From assembly GCF_001715295.1 (NCBI RefSeq), contig NZ_MDKB01000001.1:651536-715535 (forward strand): a stretch of 64,000 nt of DNA, written 5' to 3'. This DNA comes from Streptomyces griseus. GTDB taxonomy: Bacteria; Actinomycetota; Actinomycetes; Streptomycetales; Streptomycetaceae. This document shows positions 8,727-18,853 of this stretch, one piece after another. Under the pieces are notes generated by a model. It searched no databases and was not told where the DNA came from. It saw nothing but the letters and a program-made list of their open reading frames with translations. The first letter of the stretch is position 1; each line of letters begins with the position of its first letter. The position numbers and the translations under genes are program-made.

Positions 8727-9599
8727 TCACCTCACCCGCGAGGGCGGCCCCGCGCTCCCGGAGGCCAGCGGCGAACGGGCCAGGACCACGCAGCCCACGG
8801 CGATCAGGGCGATACCGGCCAGCTGGGGCAGCAGCCACCAGCCGCTCCGCAGCTCCTCGCCGTAGAGCGTCACCCCGTACAGCACACTGATCAGCGCGTC
8901 CCCGAGCGTCAGCATCGGCTGCACGGCCACCAGCGTGCCCGCCTGCAAGGCGTTCTGGAGCAGGAACAGCGCGCCGACGCCGGCCGCGGCCGTGGCGTAC
9001 AGCTGCCAGGCCGTCAGCAGGGCCGTGAGACCGCCCCCCGCCTCCAGCAGCGCCATGGCGTCCTTCATCAGCGCCGCCGTCAGGGCGTAACCGCAGGCCG
9101 CCGCCAGGCCGAGCAGGGCTGCCCGGGCGTTGTCGCGCAGCGCGAGCGCGGCGGAGATCAGGGCGGTCTCGAAGAGACCGGTGAGCACCAGGGCCGGAAT
9201 CCAGGCGGTCCCTCGCACGCTCCCGCTTCCCCCGACGGGCGAGGCGGACGCCATGCCGAGCGCCAGGCCGAGTGTCACCGCCCCCACCCCGAGCCACACG
9301 GCCCGGGGCAACCGGGTCCGCATGAGGAACCCGGCGAGCAGCAGTGTCGCGGGCAGCTCGATCACGAAGATCGGCTGGACCACGGCGATCGGGCCGGTGG
9401 CCAGAGCGACGGCCTGGCAGACGGCCGCCAGGATCACCAGGGCGATGCCGCCGAGCCACACCTTCTGGCGCAGCAGGTACCCGAACAGCGACAGGCGCAT
9501 CACCTCGCCGTGAGGCACGTTCAGGGCGGCGCGCCGCTGCAGGACCGACGCGGAACCGTTGCTGAGGGCGGTCAGGACGGCGAACAGGACACTGATCAC
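8727..9599 (-). CDS. DMT-superfamily transporter (EamA/NIPA-like)
   Basis: A 290-aa polytopic membrane protein with about ten hydrophobic helices arranged as two repeats (VWLGGIALVILAAVCQAVAL in the first half, WWLLPQLAGIALIAVGCVVLA at the end). The sequence opens with LFAVLTALSNGSASVLQRRAA, as in the actinobacterial DMT proteins related to NIPA magnesium transporters. The start is GTG at 9599 with GGAG a few nt upstream. It is divergent from the AlkZ-like gene. Substrate is unknown; a multidrug or metabolite carrier is likely. Confidence 0.75.
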   Translation of the reverse strand: MISVLFAVLTALSNGSASVLQRRAALNVPHGEVMRLSLFGYLLRQKVWLGGIALVILAAVCQAVALATGPIAVVQPIFVIELPATLLLAGFLMRTRLPRAVWLGVGAVTLGLALGMASASPVGGSGSVRGTAWIPALVLTGLFETALISAALALRDNARAALLGLAAACGYALTAALMKDAMALLEAGGGLTALLTAWQLYATAAAGVGALFLLQNALQAGTLVAVQPMLTLGDALISVLYGVTLYGEELRSGWWLLPQLAGIALIAVGCVVLARSPLASGSAGPPSRVR

Positions 9600-9694
9600 G
9601 GCTCCATCATGGGGGCCGGCCGGGCCTCACCCGCGGTGCCGCGTCCCTGGGGGTGTCGGGCGCACAGGGGCGGCGCCCGCGTACCCTGCCGCCC

Positions 9695-10822
9695 ATGGCC
9701 GTGAAGCATCCTCCCGTACTCTCCGTCCGGGCCCTCAACAGAGCCACACTGGCACGCCAGTTGCTGTTGAGCCGTGCCGCCGCACCGGTGGCGGACACCG
9801 TCCGGCACCTGCTGGGGCTGCAGGCGCAGAACACCAGGCCGCCGTACTTCCAGCTGTTCGCCCGGCTCGAGGGCTTCGCCCCGCTGGACCTCTCCGCGCT
9901 CATGGAGTCCCGCGAGGTGGTCAGGATCGTCACCCTGCGCTCGACCATCCACACCCACACCGCCGAGGACGCCCTCACCCTGCGCCCGCTGGTGCAGCCG
10001 GCCCGGCAACGGGAGCTCAACGTGTTCCGGCACGGGCTCACGGGTGTGGACCTCGACCGGCTCGCCTCCCTCAGCAGGGAACTCGTGGAGGAACGGCCCC
10101 GCACCATGAAGGAGTTGAGGCAGGAGCTGCTGGTCCACTGGCCGGAGGCCGACCCCAGGGCCCTCGCGGTCGCCGCCCGCTGCACGCTGCCGCTCGTCCA
10201 GGTCACCCCGCGTGGGCTGTGGGGGCGCAGCGGGCAGGTCGCCCTGACGACGGCCGAGCACTGGCTGGGCCGCCCGCCGAGGCCCGCGGCCTCGCCGGAG
10301 GAGACCGTACTGCGCTATCTCGGCGCGTTCGGGCCCGCGTCGGTGAAGGACATGCAGGCATGGGCCGGACTCACCCGGCTGCGCGAGGTGTTCGAACGGC
10401 TGCGACCGCGGCTGGTCACCTTCCGCGACGGGAGCGGCACGGAACTCTTCGACCTGCCGGACGCCCCGCGCCCCGACCCGGCCACCCCGGCCCCACCGCG
10501 CTTCCTGCCCGAGTTCGACAACGTACTGCTCGGTCACGCCGACCGCACCCGGGTGATCCCGCCCGTGCTCAAGGGGCGCAACGGCGTCGGCAACCAGTCC
10601 TACGGCACCGTGCTCGTCGACGGCTTCCTGGCCGCGCTCTGGCGCCTCGACGTCACGGCGGACAAGGCGACCGTCACCGTCCAGGACCTGGTCGAACTCT
10701 CCCGCGCCCAGCGTACGGAGATCGCGCAGGAAGCCGAGCACATGATGACGGTGATGTCGCCCGCGGCCGCCTACGACGTCCGGTTCGCCGCCTTCGTCGG
10801 CTTCCCCGACCTCACACCCTGA
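9695..10822 (+). CDS. AlkZ-like DNA glycosylase (HTH_42 winged-helix family)
   Basis: A 375-aa protein of the winged-helix HTH_42 family. The short motif Q43-A-Q45 in LLGLQAQN matches the catalytic Q-x-Q of AlkZ-type glycosylases, which excise bulky N-alkyl adducts or unhook crosslinks (established for AlkZ of an azinomycin producer). Other family marks are RSTIHTHTAEDA, EDTVLRYLGAFGPAS-like EETVLRYLGAFGPAS and the C-terminal beta region LPEFDNVLLGHADR. ATG at 9695 is preferred over upstream GTGs because the extra residues are not conserved-looking. Such paralogues are common in Streptomyces as housekeeping or self-resistance genes; no matching toxin cluster is visible here. Confidence 0.75.
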   Translation: MAVKHPPVLSVRALNRATLARQLLLSRAAAPVADTVRHLLGLQAQNTRPPYFQLFARLEGFAPLDLSALMESREVVRIVTLRSTIHTHTAEDALTLRPLVQPARQRELNVFRHGLTGVDLDRLASLSRELVEERPRTMKELRQELLVHWPEADPRALAVAARCTLPLVQVTPRGLWGRSGQVALTTAEHWLGRPPRPAASPEETVLRYLGAFGPASVKDMQAWAGLTRLREVFERLRPRLVTFRDGSGTELFDLPDAPRPDPATPAPPRFLPEFDNVLLGHADRTRVIPPVLKGRNGVGNQSYGTVLVDGFLAALWRLDVTADKATVTVQDLVELSRAQRTEIAQEAEHMMTVMSPAAAYDVRFAAFVGFPDLTP

Positions 10823-10826
10823 CCCC

Positions 10827-11684
10827 TCACGGAAGGAGCCCCGCCCGGCGCGCGGCCACCACCGCCTCCAGACGGGTGTGGGCGCCCAGCTTGCGCATCG
10901 CGGAGCGCAGGTAGCCCTTCACCGTCTCCGGGCGCAGCCCCAGCCGCTCGGCCGCCGAGGCGTTCGTCGCCCCGGACGCGACGCAGGCGACCACGTCCAG
11001 CTCGCGGGGCGCCAGCCGTACGCCAGGGGCCGCGGGGGAGCCGGCCGGCCCCGCCCCCGTGTCCGCGGCCGAGGCGAGGCGCCCGCACACCGCGAGCAGT
11101 TCCCCGCGCAGGGCCGGGTCGCTGATCCGCGGGGCCAGCGCGCGCAGCTCACGGTGGGCCTCGCGGACGTCCTCCCAGGTGCCGGGGCCGGCGCCGGGGC
11201 CGCCCGGCTGCTCCCGGGTGGCCGCCAGCAGCTCCCGCACCTCGTCCCGGACGGCGAGTGCCTGTTCCACGTCACGGGCCGCCGCGACGGCCGCGTCGAA
11301 CGTACGGTCCCCGAGGGTGAGCGGTGCGCGCAGGGCCCCGTACAGCACGCCGCGCACCGTGCGGCGGACGACTACGGGCACCGCGACGACCGAGCGCAGG
11401 CCCTCCGCGGCCACCGCCACGTCGTACTCGTGGCTGATGTGGCGGGAGGAGGGGTAGTCGGTCACCGCACACGGGCGTGACAGGGCGATCGCCTTGCCGC
11501 CCAGCCCGCTGCCCGCCGAGATCACGAGTCCGCGGAGCGCGGTGGTCTGCGCCCCGTTCAGCTCGGCGATCCGGGCGTGGCGGGCGTCGGAGAGCAGCCC
11601 GCCGAACACCATGGGCAGGCCGCTGGTGCGGCGCAGCCGCAACAGCGCCGTCTGCAGTTCGATCACCTCGCCCGGGTCCGGCAC
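10827..11684 (-). CDS. LuxR-type transcriptional regulator with GAF-like sensor domain
   Basis: A 285-aa regulator. Residues about 20-160 form a GAF-like domain (GLGGKAIALSRPCAVTDY, RSVVAVPVVVRRTVRGVLYGA). Residues about 220-285 are a LuxR helix-turn-helix (LAPRELDVVACVASGATN, ERLGLRPETVKGYLRSAMRKLG). No receiver domain is present, so it senses a ligand and not phosphorylation. The start is GTG at 11684. It is divergent from two acyl-CoA synthetase genes with about 105 nt between them, so it probably controls them, perhaps in response to an acid or CoA thioester. The target is inferred from position only. Confidence 0.8.
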   Translation of the reverse strand: MPDPGEVIELQTALLRLRRTSGLPMVFGGLLSDARHARIAELNGAQTTALRGLVISAGSGLGGKAIALSRPCAVTDYPSSRHISHEYDVAVAAEGLRSVVAVPVVVRRTVRGVLYGALRAPLTLGDRTFDAAVAAARDVEQALAVRDEVRELLAATREQPGGPGAGPGTWEDVREAHRELRALAPRISDPALRGELLAVCGRLASAADTGAGPAGSPAAPGVRLAPRELDVVACVASGATNASAAERLGLRPETVKGYLRSAMRKLGAHTRLEAVVAARRAGLLP

Positions 11685-11789
11685 GCCGATGACTCTCCGT
11701 CCTGAAGATCCTCCCCCCGTTCGGGGGTGGTGAGATCTGGGTCACTGTTCACATGATGTTAAAGGACGGGTTCGTCAAGAGGAGGGCAC

Positions 11790-13466
11790 ATGCCGGCAAC
11801 GAGCGCGACGCAGAGGTTCCGGGCGGCCCGGGACTTCCTGCTCGAGCACCGTGAGGACTACGAGAAGGCCTACGAGGGCTTCCGCTGGCCCCGCTCGGAC
11901 CACTTCAACTGGGCGCTCGACTGGTTCGACGTCATCGCCGAAGGAAACGACCGCACCGCCCTGCACATCGTGGAGGAGGACGGCGGACGCACGGAGGTCT
12001 CCTTCGCCGCGATGGCCGCCCGGTCCAACCGGGCCGCGAACTGGATGCGGGCCCAGGGCGTCAGGGCCGGCGACCGGATCCTGGTCATGCTCGGCAACCA
12101 GGCCGAGCTGTGGGAGACCGCCCTCGCCGCGATGAAGCTGCGCGCCGTCGTCATCCCGGCCACGCCGCTGCTGGGCCCGGCCGACCTGCGCGACAGGGTC
12201 GAGCGCGGCAAGGTGCGCCATGTGCTGGTCCGGGCACAGGACGCGGCCAAGTTCGACGAGGTGCCCGGCGGCTACACCCGCATGGCGGTGGGTGGCGACC
12301 TGGAGGGCTGGCTGTCCTACGGCGAGGCCGAGGCGGCACCGGACACCTTCACGGCGGACCGGGAGACCGACGCCGACGAGCCCCTGATGCTCTACTTCAC
12401 CTCCGGCACTACGGCGAGTCCCAAGCTGGTCGAGCACACCCACGTCTCGTACCCGGTCGGGCATCTGGCCACCATGTACTGGATCGGGCTCAAGCCCGGC
12501 GACGTCCATCTGAACATCTCCTCGCCCGGCTGGGCGAAGCACGCCTGGTCGAACCTCTTCGCCCCGTGGAGCGCCGAGGCCACCGTCTTCATCTTCAACT
12601 ACGACCGCTTCGACGCGGCCCGGCTGATGGCGGAGATGGACCGCTCGCGCGTGACCAGCTTCTGTGCCCCGCCCACCGTCTGGCGCATGTTGATCCAGGC
12701 CGACCTCTCGCAGCTGAGGACCCCGCCGCGCGAGGTCGTCGCGGCGGGCGAACCGCTCAACCCCGAGGTCATCGAGACGGTACGGCGCGCCTGGGGCGTC
12801 ACCATCAGGGACGGATTCGGCCAGACGGAGACCGCCGTCCAGGTGGCCAACACCCCGGGGCAGCCGCTGAAGGCCGGTTCCATGGGCCGCCCCAGCCCCG
12901 GCTTCACGGTGGAACTCCTCGACCCGGTGACCGGCGAGCCCGGCGCCGCCGAGGGGGAGATCTCGCTCGACCTCGCCACCGCGCCGGTGGGGCTGATGAC
13001 GGGGTATCACGGTGACCCGGAGCGTACGGCCGAGGCGATGGCGGGCGGCTACTACCGCACCGGGGACATCGGATCACGTGACGCGGACGGCTACATCACG
13101 TACGTGGGCCGTGCGGACGACGTGTTCAAGGCCTCCGACTACAAGATCTCGCCGTTCGAGCTGGAGAGCGCCCTGCTGGAGCACGAGGCGGTGGCCGAGG
13201 CGGCGGTCGTGCCGGCCCCCGACCCGGTGCGGCTCGCCGTCCCGAAGGCGTACGTCGTGCTCGCGGAGGGCTGGGAGCCGGGTCCGGAGACGGCGAAGGT
13301 GCTGTTCGAGCACTCCCGGGCCGTCCTCGCCCCGTACAAGCGCCTGCGCAGGCTCGAGTTCGCCGAGCTGCCCAAGACGGTGTCCGGCAAGATCCGCCGG
13401 ATCGAACTGCGCGAGCGCACCGCCCAGGGCACCGGCACCGAGTTCGACGAGGGGGACCTGCGGTGA
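11790..13466 (+). CDS. AMP-binding acyl-CoA synthetase, medium-chain (MACS-like)
   Basis: A 558-aa ATP-dependent acid:CoA ligase. The adenylation motifs are in order: P-loop [11 protein letters not shown] (about residue 202), DGFGQTE (A5), YRTGD (A7), [18 protein letters not shown] (A8) and the catalytic lysine motif KTVSGKIRR (about 529). The N-terminus and the [13 protein letters not shown] segment resemble acyl-CoA synthetases of the ACSM/medium-chain group. ATG at 11790 follows a strong GAGGAGGG site. The last codon overlaps the GTG of the next synthetase. Substrate is probably a medium-chain or aromatic carboxylic acid. Confidence 0.88.
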   Translation: MPATSATQRFRAARDFLLEHREDYEKAYEGFRWPRSDHFNWALDWFDVIAEGNDRTALHIVEEDGGRTEVSFAAMAARSNRAANWMRAQGVRAGDRILVMLGNQAELWETALAAMKLRAVVIPATPLLGPADLRDRVERGKVRHVLVRAQDAAKFDEVPGGYTRMAVGGDLEGWLSYGEAEAAPDTFTADRETDADEPLMLYFTSGTTASPKLVEHTHVSYPVGHLATMYWIGLKPGDVHLNISSPGWAKHAWSNLFAPWSAEATVFIFNYDRFDAARLMAEMDRSRVTSFCAPPTVWRMLIQADLSQLRTPPREVVAAGEPLNPEVIETVRRAWGVTIRDGFGQTETAVQVANTPGQPLKAGSMGRPSPGFTVELLDPVTGEPGAAEGEISLDLATAPVGLMTGYHGDPERTAEAMAGGYYRTGDIGSRDADGYITYVGRADDVFKASDYKISPFELESALLEHEAVAEAAVVPAPDPVRLAVPKAYVVLAEGWEPGPETAKVLFEHSRAVLAPYKRLRRLEFAELPKTVSGKIRRIELRERTAQGTGTEFDEGDLR

Positions 13467-15070
13467 GCGCGCCTTCCTACGCGCACGGCACCGGCACCAC
13501 CCCCCTGCTCGGTGACACCATCGGCCGCAACCTGGCCCGCGCGGTGGAGACGTTCCCCCGGCGGGAGGCGCTGGTCGACGTGGTGTCCGGCCGCCGCTGG
13601 ACGTACGCCGAGTTCGGCGCGGACGTGGAGGAGCTGGCCCGAGGGCTGATGGCGTCCGGAGTGGCCAAGGGCGACCGGGTCGGCATCTGGGCGGTCAACT
13701 GCCCGGAGTGGGTGCTCGTCCAGTACGCGACGGCCCGCATCGGCGCCGTCATGGTCACCATCAATCCGGCGTACCGGGCGCACGAGTTGGAGTACGTCCT
13801 CCACCAGGCCGGCATCTCCCTGCTGGTGGCCTCGCTCGCCCACCGCACCAGCGACTACCGCGCGCTCGTCGACCAGGTCCGCGCCGACTGCCCCGAGTTG
13901 CGTGCCGTCCACTACATCGGCGACCCGTCGTGGGACGAGCTGACGGCGGCGTCGCAGTCCGTCACCCGGGAACAACTGCACGCCCGTGAGGCGGAGCTGT
14001 CCTGCGACGACCCGATCAACATCCAGTACACATCGGGCACCACCGGCTTCCCGAAGGGAGCCACCCTCTCCCACCACAACATCCTCAACAACGGTTACTT
14101 CGTTGGGGAGTTGGTTGCCTACACGGAGCACGACAGGGTCTGTCTGCCGGTGCCCTTCTATCACTGCTTCGGCATGGTCATGGGAAATCTCGGCATCACC
14201 TCGCACGGCGCCTGCATCGTGATCCCGGCCCCGGCCTTCGAGCCCGCCGCCGTGCTGGCCGCCGTTCAGCAGGAGCGCTGCACCTCGCTCTACGGCGTAC
14301 CGACGATGTTCATCGCGGAGCTGAACCTCCCGGACTTCGCCTCGTACGACCTCTCCTCGCTGCGCACCGGGATCATGGCCGGGTCGCCGTGCCCGGTCGA
14401 GGTGATGAAGAGGGTCGTCGCCGAGATGCACATGGCGGAGGTGTCCATCTGCTACGGCATGACGGAGACCTCGCCCGTCTCCACCCAGACCCGCCGTGAC
14501 GACGACCTGGAGCGCCGCACCGGCACGGTGGGGCGGGTGATGCCGCACATCGAGGTGAAGGTGACCGACCCGGTGACGGGACTGACGCTGCCGCGCGGCG
14601 AGGCCGGTGAGCTGTGCACCCGCGGTTACAGCGTGATGCTCGGTTACTGGGACCAGCCCGAGCGGACCGCCGAGGTCGTCGACGCGGGACGGTGGATGCA
14701 CACGGGGGACCTCGCGGTGATGCGGGACGACGGGTACGTCCGGATCGTCGGCCGGATCAAGGACATGATCATCCGCGGCGGCGAGAACGTGTACCCGCGT
14801 GAGATCGAGGAGTTCCTGCACGGACATCCGAAGATCGCGGACGTACAGGTGGTCGGGGTGCCCGACGACACCTACGGCGAGGAGATCCTGGCCTGCGTCA
14901 TCCCGCGCGACCCCGCCGACCCGCCGACCCTGGACGAGGTGACGGCGTACTGCCGTGAGCGGCTGGCGCACTACAAGATCCCGCGCGGACTGCGTGTGCT
15001 GGAGGCCTTCCCGATGACGGTGAGCGGCAAGGTCCGGAAGATCGAACTGCGCGAGGGCTACGGCGTCTGA
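13463..15070 (+). CDS. Fatty-acid/acyl-CoA synthetase (FadD-like AMP-binding protein)
   Basis: A 535-aa ligase translationally coupled to the preceding synthetase (GTGA overlap). Motifs are [18 protein letters not shown] (from about residue 188), [42 protein letters not shown] and the C-terminal TVSGKVRK (about 519). The [12 protein letters not shown] signature is typical of FadD-type medium- to long-chain ligases. Two different ligases in one operon suggest activation of acids of different length, or one serving a downstream CoA-transfer step. A terminator-like hairpin follows immediately. Confidence 0.9.
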   Translation: MSAPSYAHGTGTTPLLGDTIGRNLARAVETFPRREALVDVVSGRRWTYAEFGADVEELARGLMASGVAKGDRVGIWAVNCPEWVLVQYATARIGAVMVTINPAYRAHELEYVLHQAGISLLVASLAHRTSDYRALVDQVRADCPELRAVHYIGDPSWDELTAASQSVTREQLHAREAELSCDDPINIQYTSGTTGFPKGATLSHHNILNNGYFVGELVAYTEHDRVCLPVPFYHCFGMVMGNLGITSHGACIVIPAPAFEPAAVLAAVQQERCTSLYGVPTMFIAELNLPDFASYDLSSLRTGIMAGSPCPVEVMKRVVAEMHMAEVSICYGMTETSPVSTQTRRDDDLERRTGTVGRVMPHIEVKVTDPVTGLTLPRGEAGELCTRGYSVMLGYWDQPERTAEVVDAGRWMHTGDLAVMRDDGYVRIVGRIKDMIIRGGENVYPREIEEFLHGHPKIADVQVVGVPDDTYGEEILACVIPRDPADPPTLDEVTAYCRERLAHYKIPRGLRVLEAFPMTVSGKVRKIELREGYGV

Positions 15071-15072
15071 GG

Positions 15073-15101
15073 GGTCCGGCCCGGGAGCGCCGGGCCGGAC
15101 C
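15073..15101. terminator. Hairpin after the acyl-CoA synthetase operon
   Basis: A perfect 12-bp GC stem (GGTCCGGCCCGG with its complement) and 5-nt loop lies 3 nt after the stop of the FadD-like gene and before the convergent small gene. It can serve both directions. Confidence 0.7.
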
Positions 15102-15110
15102 GCCGACGGG

Positions 15111-15332
15111 TCAGGCGGCTTCGATGATGTCGGAGCCGATGCCCTGGGTCGCCGCCGCCCACTCGATGAGCAGCACCTCGTAGGCCGCGGACTCCACGGA
15201 CGACCAGTCCTGGCCGGCCCGGGCGTCCACGAGGGCGCGGATCGCCTCGTTCGCCTCGACGGCGGCCGGATGTGTCGGCTGCATCGGGAGGACGGGCGTG
15301 GAGGGAAGGGGGAGCCGATGAGTTAAGACCAT
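15111..15332 (-). CDS. Small hypothetical protein (73 aa)
   Basis: A 73-aa protein with a helical, acidic C-terminal half (AAVEANEAIRALVDARAG, SVESAAYEVLLIEWAAATQG). No domain is recognised. The ATG at 15332 has a weak GAGTGAAG site. Coding is supported by its non-random composition and by the terminator placed between its stop and the convergent synthetase. The AT-rich stretch just upstream (15333-15400) is a plausible promoter. No function is proposed. Confidence 0.6.
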   Translation of the reverse strand: MVLTHRLPLPSTPVLPMQPTHPAAVEANEAIRALVDARAGQDWSSVESAAYEVLLIEWAAATQGIGSDIIEAA

Positions 15333-15404
15333 GTCTTCACTCTACGTCCCCATACTGACAACAGCCCGAACATATGCGGCCTGCGGGGGCACAGGTGACC
15401 GAAA

Positions 15405-15932
15405 TCATTGCCCCGCGCCGGCGGCGTTCTCACGGCGCATGCAGACGCGCGGCCAGCGGTCCAGGCCGCTGCGGGCCTCCTGGGCCCTGACCGCCCGCAG
15501 CCCTGCGCCGATCTCGTCCTCCGCCAGGGTCCGGAAACCGAGACGGGTGTAGTACGGCGCGTTCCACGGCACTTCGGCGAACGTGGTCAGGGTGAGGGCC
15601 CTCAGTCCCTGCTGCCCGGCCCGATCGGCGAGATGGTCGATGAGGCCCCGTCCCACGCCCTGCCGGGACGCCGTCGGGTGGACCGACACCTGCTCGATGT
15701 GGGCGGCCGAGTCGATGCGGTCGGCGATCAGGTAGCCGACCGGGCGGTCGGTGTCCTCCTCCGCGGCCACCCAGCAGCGCCCGCCGAGGAGATAGCGCTC
15801 CAGCAGCCCGAGGGAGGGTGGCTCGTCGTCCGCCACCTCCCCCATGCCGAGGGCGCGGAACGGCTCGCCCGCGGCGCGCTCGATGTCCCGGAGCAGGGGG
15901 AGTTCGGACCGGCGGGCGGGGCGGAAGCGCAT
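15405..15932 (-). CDS. GNAT family N-acetyltransferase
   Basis: A 175-aa acetyltransferase. The GNAT fold is shown by the start MRFRPARRSELPLLRDIERAA, the beta4 strand with HIEQVSVHP and the acetyl-CoA pyrophosphate loop RQGVGRGL, followed by the WNAPYYTRLGF motif common in actinobacterial members. The start is ATG at 15932; the frame runs further upstream through the neighbouring gene in another phase and is not used. The acceptor substrate is unknown. The next gene on the same strand begins only 20 nt upstream, so the two may be co-transcribed. Confidence 0.82.
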   Translation of the reverse strand: MRFRPARRSELPLLRDIERAAGEPFRALGMGEVADDEPPSLGLLERYLLGGRCWVAAEEDTDRPVGYLIADRIDSAAHIEQVSVHPTASRQGVGRGLIDHLADRAGQQGLRALTLTTFAEVPWNAPYYTRLGFRTLAEDEIGAGLRAVRAQEARSGLDRWPRVCMRRENAAGAGQ

Positions 15933-15952
15933 GGCGGCAGTATGGCCGACCG

Positions 15953-16666
15953 TCACGGCCCCGTGCTGACCCAGGCGTCGGCGGGGCCGTTCACCGGCTG
16001 CGGGGTTCCCGTGAGGTCCAGGACGAAGAGCGGGACGGCGAGACCGTCGGCGCGGGAGCGGGCGTCCCGCGTGTAACCGGCGAGGGAGAAGAGGACAGCG
16101 GTCACCGAGGTGTTGAGGCCGTGGAGCCAGAGGCACTCGACATCGCGCGGGGTGGTCGCCCGCGTGGTCGAGTCGACCTGTGCGATGAGTCCGGCCGCCC
16201 GCAGGTCTATCCGGGAGGCCGGCCGCACCTCGGACTGGACGACCTCGCGGTAGCCCAGCCACGTGAGGTAGAGGGCTGCCGCGCTCACCGCGTCGCGGGC
16301 CGTGCGGATCACCAGGGGCCGGAACGCGGGGCGTGGACGCGCGGCCGTGGGCGGCGGGGGCGCGGGGGAGGGGCCGGCCGGGGCGGGGGGCGTGGTGCCC
16401 CGCGTCGCCACCGGCCGTACGGGTATGCGCAGGACGGCCCCGCAGGGGCAGCAGAGTTCGGGGTGCGGCCACTGGTCGCGGCGCCCGCAGGAGTGGCAGC
16501 GCACGCTGACCCAGTCGTCGTTCCAGGTGCGGTGGGTGATCGGTTCGGCCGGGGCGCCGCGCATCAGGGGCGGGGCGGTGGGGGAACCGCACGGGCAGGG
16601 GTAGACCGGCGTGATGTACGCGTGGTCCCGGCTGCAGACCGGGCAACGCACCGGTACGGATTCCAC
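15953..16666 (-). CDS. Zinc-ribbon protein with restriction-endonuclease-like C-terminal domain
   Basis: A 237-aa protein of unknown role. The N-terminal third has two cysteine clusters that form treble-clef or ribbon sites: CPVC...CPCG (residues about 8-28) and CHSC...CCPCG (about 57-75). A proline/alanine linker follows (about 85-115). The C-terminal part (about 120-237) has VVQSEVRPASRIDLRAAGLIAQVDS and LFSLAGYTRDARSRADGLAVPLFVLDLTG segments, resembling the D-x(n)-QVxS core of Mrr-like PD-(D/E)xK folds where the target-binding helix ends in VPLFVLDLTG. The catalytic lysine is not clear (QVDS replaces QxK), so it may be a non-catalytic binder. Confidence 0.55.
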   Translation of the reverse strand: MESVPVRCPVCSRDHAYITPVYPCPCGSPTAPPLMRGAPAEPITHRTWNDDWVSVRCHSCGRRDQWPHPELCCPCGAVLRIPVRPVATRGTTPPAPAGPSPAPPPPTAARPRPAFRPLVIRTARDAVSAAALYLTWLGYREVVQSEVRPASRIDLRAAGLIAQVDSTTRATTPRDVECLWLHGLNTSVTAVLFSLAGYTRDARSRADGLAVPLFVLDLTGTPQPVNGPADAWVSTGP

Positions 16667-16835
16667 GTGCTCCCCCTCCCCGCCGCCGGTGCGGCGGCGA
16701 CTGCGGTGCGTTCCCCATCGTCCACCAGGAACGCGCCCTCGGCAGCTACTTGGCGCACTTCCTCCGTCCTGCTCTCCCCGCGCCCCTTCCCTGCTCCCCG
16801 TCCCTTGACGGCCGCGTGGGCCCGTTCTACATTCA

Positions 16836-16871
16836 TTCCGTATAGCAGAACAAATTTTCCATCATGCGGAA
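16836..16871. promoter_or_regulatory. Paired TTCC-type operator upstream of gcl
   Basis: Two 15-mers of form TTCCr-N5-CrGAA: TTCCGTATAGCAGAA (16836-16850) and TTCCATCATGCGGAA (16857-16871). Their centres are 21 bp apart, about two helical turns. The same paired arrangement occurs upstream of hyi, aceB and between allR and allB, so this is the likely binding site of a shared regulator, most probably the IclR-family protein encoded at 47823-48626. Confidence 0.75.
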
Positions 16872-16931
16872 TTTGTGCTCTCAGGTGGCGCGACAGAGCC
16901 CGAATCCACCACGTCCGAGCAGGAGCACTCC

Positions 16932-18716
16932 ATGCCTCGTATGACCGCTGCCCGCGCGGCAGTCGAGATCCTCAAGCGCGAAGGCGTCAGCAACGCGTTC
17001 GGTGTGCCGGGTGCGGCGATCAACCCGTTCTACGCGGCGCTCAAGGCCGCCGGCGGGGTGCGCCACACCCTCGCCCGCCACGTCGAGGGCGCCTCCCACA
17101 TGGCCGAGGGCTACACGCGAGCCCGGGCGGGGAACATCGGCGTCTGCGTCGGCACGTCGGGTCCGGCCGGCACCGACATGATCACCGGTCTGTACTCCGC
17201 CATCGCCGACTCCGTGCCGATCCTCTGCATCACCGGCCAGGCCCCGACGGCCGTGCTCCACAAGGAGGACTTCCAGGCCGTCGACATCGCGTCGATCGCC
17301 GCACCGGTCACCAAGGCCGCCACGACCGTCCTGGAGGCGGCCCAGGTCCCGGGCGTCTTCCAGCAGGCCTTCCATCTGATGCGTACCGGGCGTCCGGGCC
17401 CCGTCCTCATCGACCTGCCGATCGACGTGCAGCTCACCGAGATCGAGTTCGACCCCGACCTGTACGAGCCGCTGCCGGTGCACAGACCCGCCGCGAGCCG
17501 CAAGCAGATCGAGCGGGCCGTCGAGATGCTCAACTCCTCCGAGCGCCCGCTGCTCGTCGCGGGCGGCGGCGTCATCAACGCCGATGCCTCCGCCCTGCTG
17601 GTGGAGTTCGCCGAACTGACCGGAGTCCCGGTCGTCCCCACCCTGATGGGCTGGGGCGTCCTGCCGGACGACCACGAGCTGAACGCCGGCATGGTCGGCC
17701 TGCAGACCTCGCACCGCTACGGCAACGCGACCTTCCTGGAATCCGACTTCGTCCTCGGTATCGGCAACCGCTGGGCCAACCGCCACACCGGCAGGCTCGA
17801 CGTCTACACCCGGGGCCGCACCTTCGTCCACGTCGACATCGAGCCCACCCAGCTGGGCAAGATCTTCGCCCCTGACCTGGGCATCGCCTCCGACGCCCGG
17901 GCGGCGCTGGAGCTGTTCGTCGAGGTGGCGCGCGAGCGGAAGGCCGCGGGCGAGCTGAAGGACCGCTCGCAGTGGGCGGCCTCCGCCCAGGAGCGCCGCG
18001 CGACGCTGCAGCGCCGTACGCACTTCGACGACGTCCCCCTCAAGCCGCAGCGGGTGTACGAGGAGATGAACCGGGCGTTCGGCCCCGAGACCCGCTACGT
18101 CACCACCATCGGCCTCTCGCAGATCGCGGGTGCGCAGATGCTGCACGTCTACCGGCCGCGCCACTGGATCAACTGCGGCCAGGCCGGGCCGCTCGGCTGG
18201 ACGATCCCGGCGGCGCTGGGCGTCGCCACGGCCGACCCCACGGGCTCCGTCGTCGCGCTCTCCGGCGACTACGACTTCCAGTTCATGCTGGAGGAACTGG
18301 CGGTCGGAGCGCAGCACCGCATCCCGTACGTCCACGTGCTGGTGAACAACTCCTACCTGGGGCTCATCCGGCAGGCACAGCGCGCCTTCGACATCGACTT
18401 CCAGGTCAACCTGGAGTTCGAGAACCTCAACTCACCGGAGCTGGGCGTCTACGGCGTGGACCACGTCAAGGTCGTCGAAGGCCTGGGCTGCAAGGCGATC
18501 CGGGTCACCGAGCCCGACCGGCTGCTGCCGGCCTTCGAGGAGGCGAAGAAGCTGGCTGCCGAGTTCCGGGTGCCGGTGGTGGTCGAGGCCGTCCTGGAGC
18601 GGGTCACCAACATCTCGATGAGCGGTTCCGACATCGCGTCGGTCGTCGAGTTCGAGGACGTGGCCTCGGAGCCGGGACACGCGCCGACGGCGATCCGCGC
18701 GCTGACGGCCTTCTGA
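16932..18716 (+). CDS. gcl: Glyoxylate carboligase (tartronate-semialdehyde synthase)
   Basis: A 594-aa ThDP- and FAD-dependent enzyme condensing two glyoxylates to tartronate semialdehyde and CO2. The segment [16 protein letters not shown] places valine at residue 51 where nearly all other ThDP enzymes have the activating glutamate; this Val51 is the hallmark of Gcl. The ThDP-binding motif is GDYDFQ...NNSYLGL near residue 440-480. ATG at 16932 has AGGAG 7 nt upstream. The promoter carries the paired TTCC operator. It handles glyoxylate from allantoin breakdown; the reductase and isomerase that follow in the pathway are 2-4 kb to the right on the opposite strand. Three strong hairpins follow the stop. 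Confidence 0.96.
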   Translation: MPRMTAARAAVEILKREGVSNAFGVPGAAINPFYAALKAAGGVRHTLARHVEGASHMAEGYTRARAGNIGVCVGTSGPAGTDMITGLYSAIADSVPILCITGQAPTAVLHKEDFQAVDIASIAAPVTKAATTVLEAAQVPGVFQQAFHLMRTGRPGPVLIDLPIDVQLTEIEFDPDLYEPLPVHRPAASRKQIERAVEMLNSSERPLLVAGGGVINADASALLVEFAELTGVPVVPTLMGWGVLPDDHELNAGMVGLQTSHRYGNATFLESDFVLGIGNRWANRHTGRLDVYTRGRTFVHVDIEPTQLGKIFAPDLGIASDARAALELFVEVARERKAAGELKDRSQWAASAQERRATLQRRTHFDDVPLKPQRVYEEMNRAFGPETRYVTTIGLSQIAGAQMLHVYRPRHWINCGQAGPLGWTIPAALGVATADPTGSVVALSGDYDFQFMLEELAVGAQHRIPYVHVLVNNSYLGLIRQAQRAFDIDFQVNLEFENLNSPELGVYGVDHVKVVEGLGCKAIRVTEPDRLLPAFEEAKKLAAEFRVPVVVEAVLERVTNISMSGSDIASVVEFEDVASEPGHAPTAIRALTAF

Positions 18717-18736
18717 CCGTCCCGCCCCACGGATGG

Positions 18737-18772
18737 GAGGACCTCGGCGGCCCGCGGGCCGCCGAGGTCCTC
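18737..18772. terminator. 36-bp perfect palindrome downstream of gcl
   Basis: Two 18-nt arms (left arm begins GAGGACCTCGGCGG) are exact reverse complements with no spacer. It starts 20 nt after the gcl stop and is the likely gcl terminator. As DNA it could also extrude as a cruciform. Confidence 0.75.
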
Positions 18773-18853
18773 CTGCCGCGCCGGACCCGTCGCTCGTCTT
18801 CTCGCGTCCGCCCTGGCCGACGACCACCCCGTACCGTCCGGCGTCCGCCATGG

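Noticed and set aside
15405..16718. A fused zinc-ribbon/GNAT protein
   Set aside because: The long open frame joins GNAT to an out-of-phase shadow of the zinc-ribbon gene; the two real proteins are in different frames.
16881..18335. 484-codon minus-strand frame over gcl
   Set aside because: Antisense to a clearly recognisable glyoxylate carboligase.
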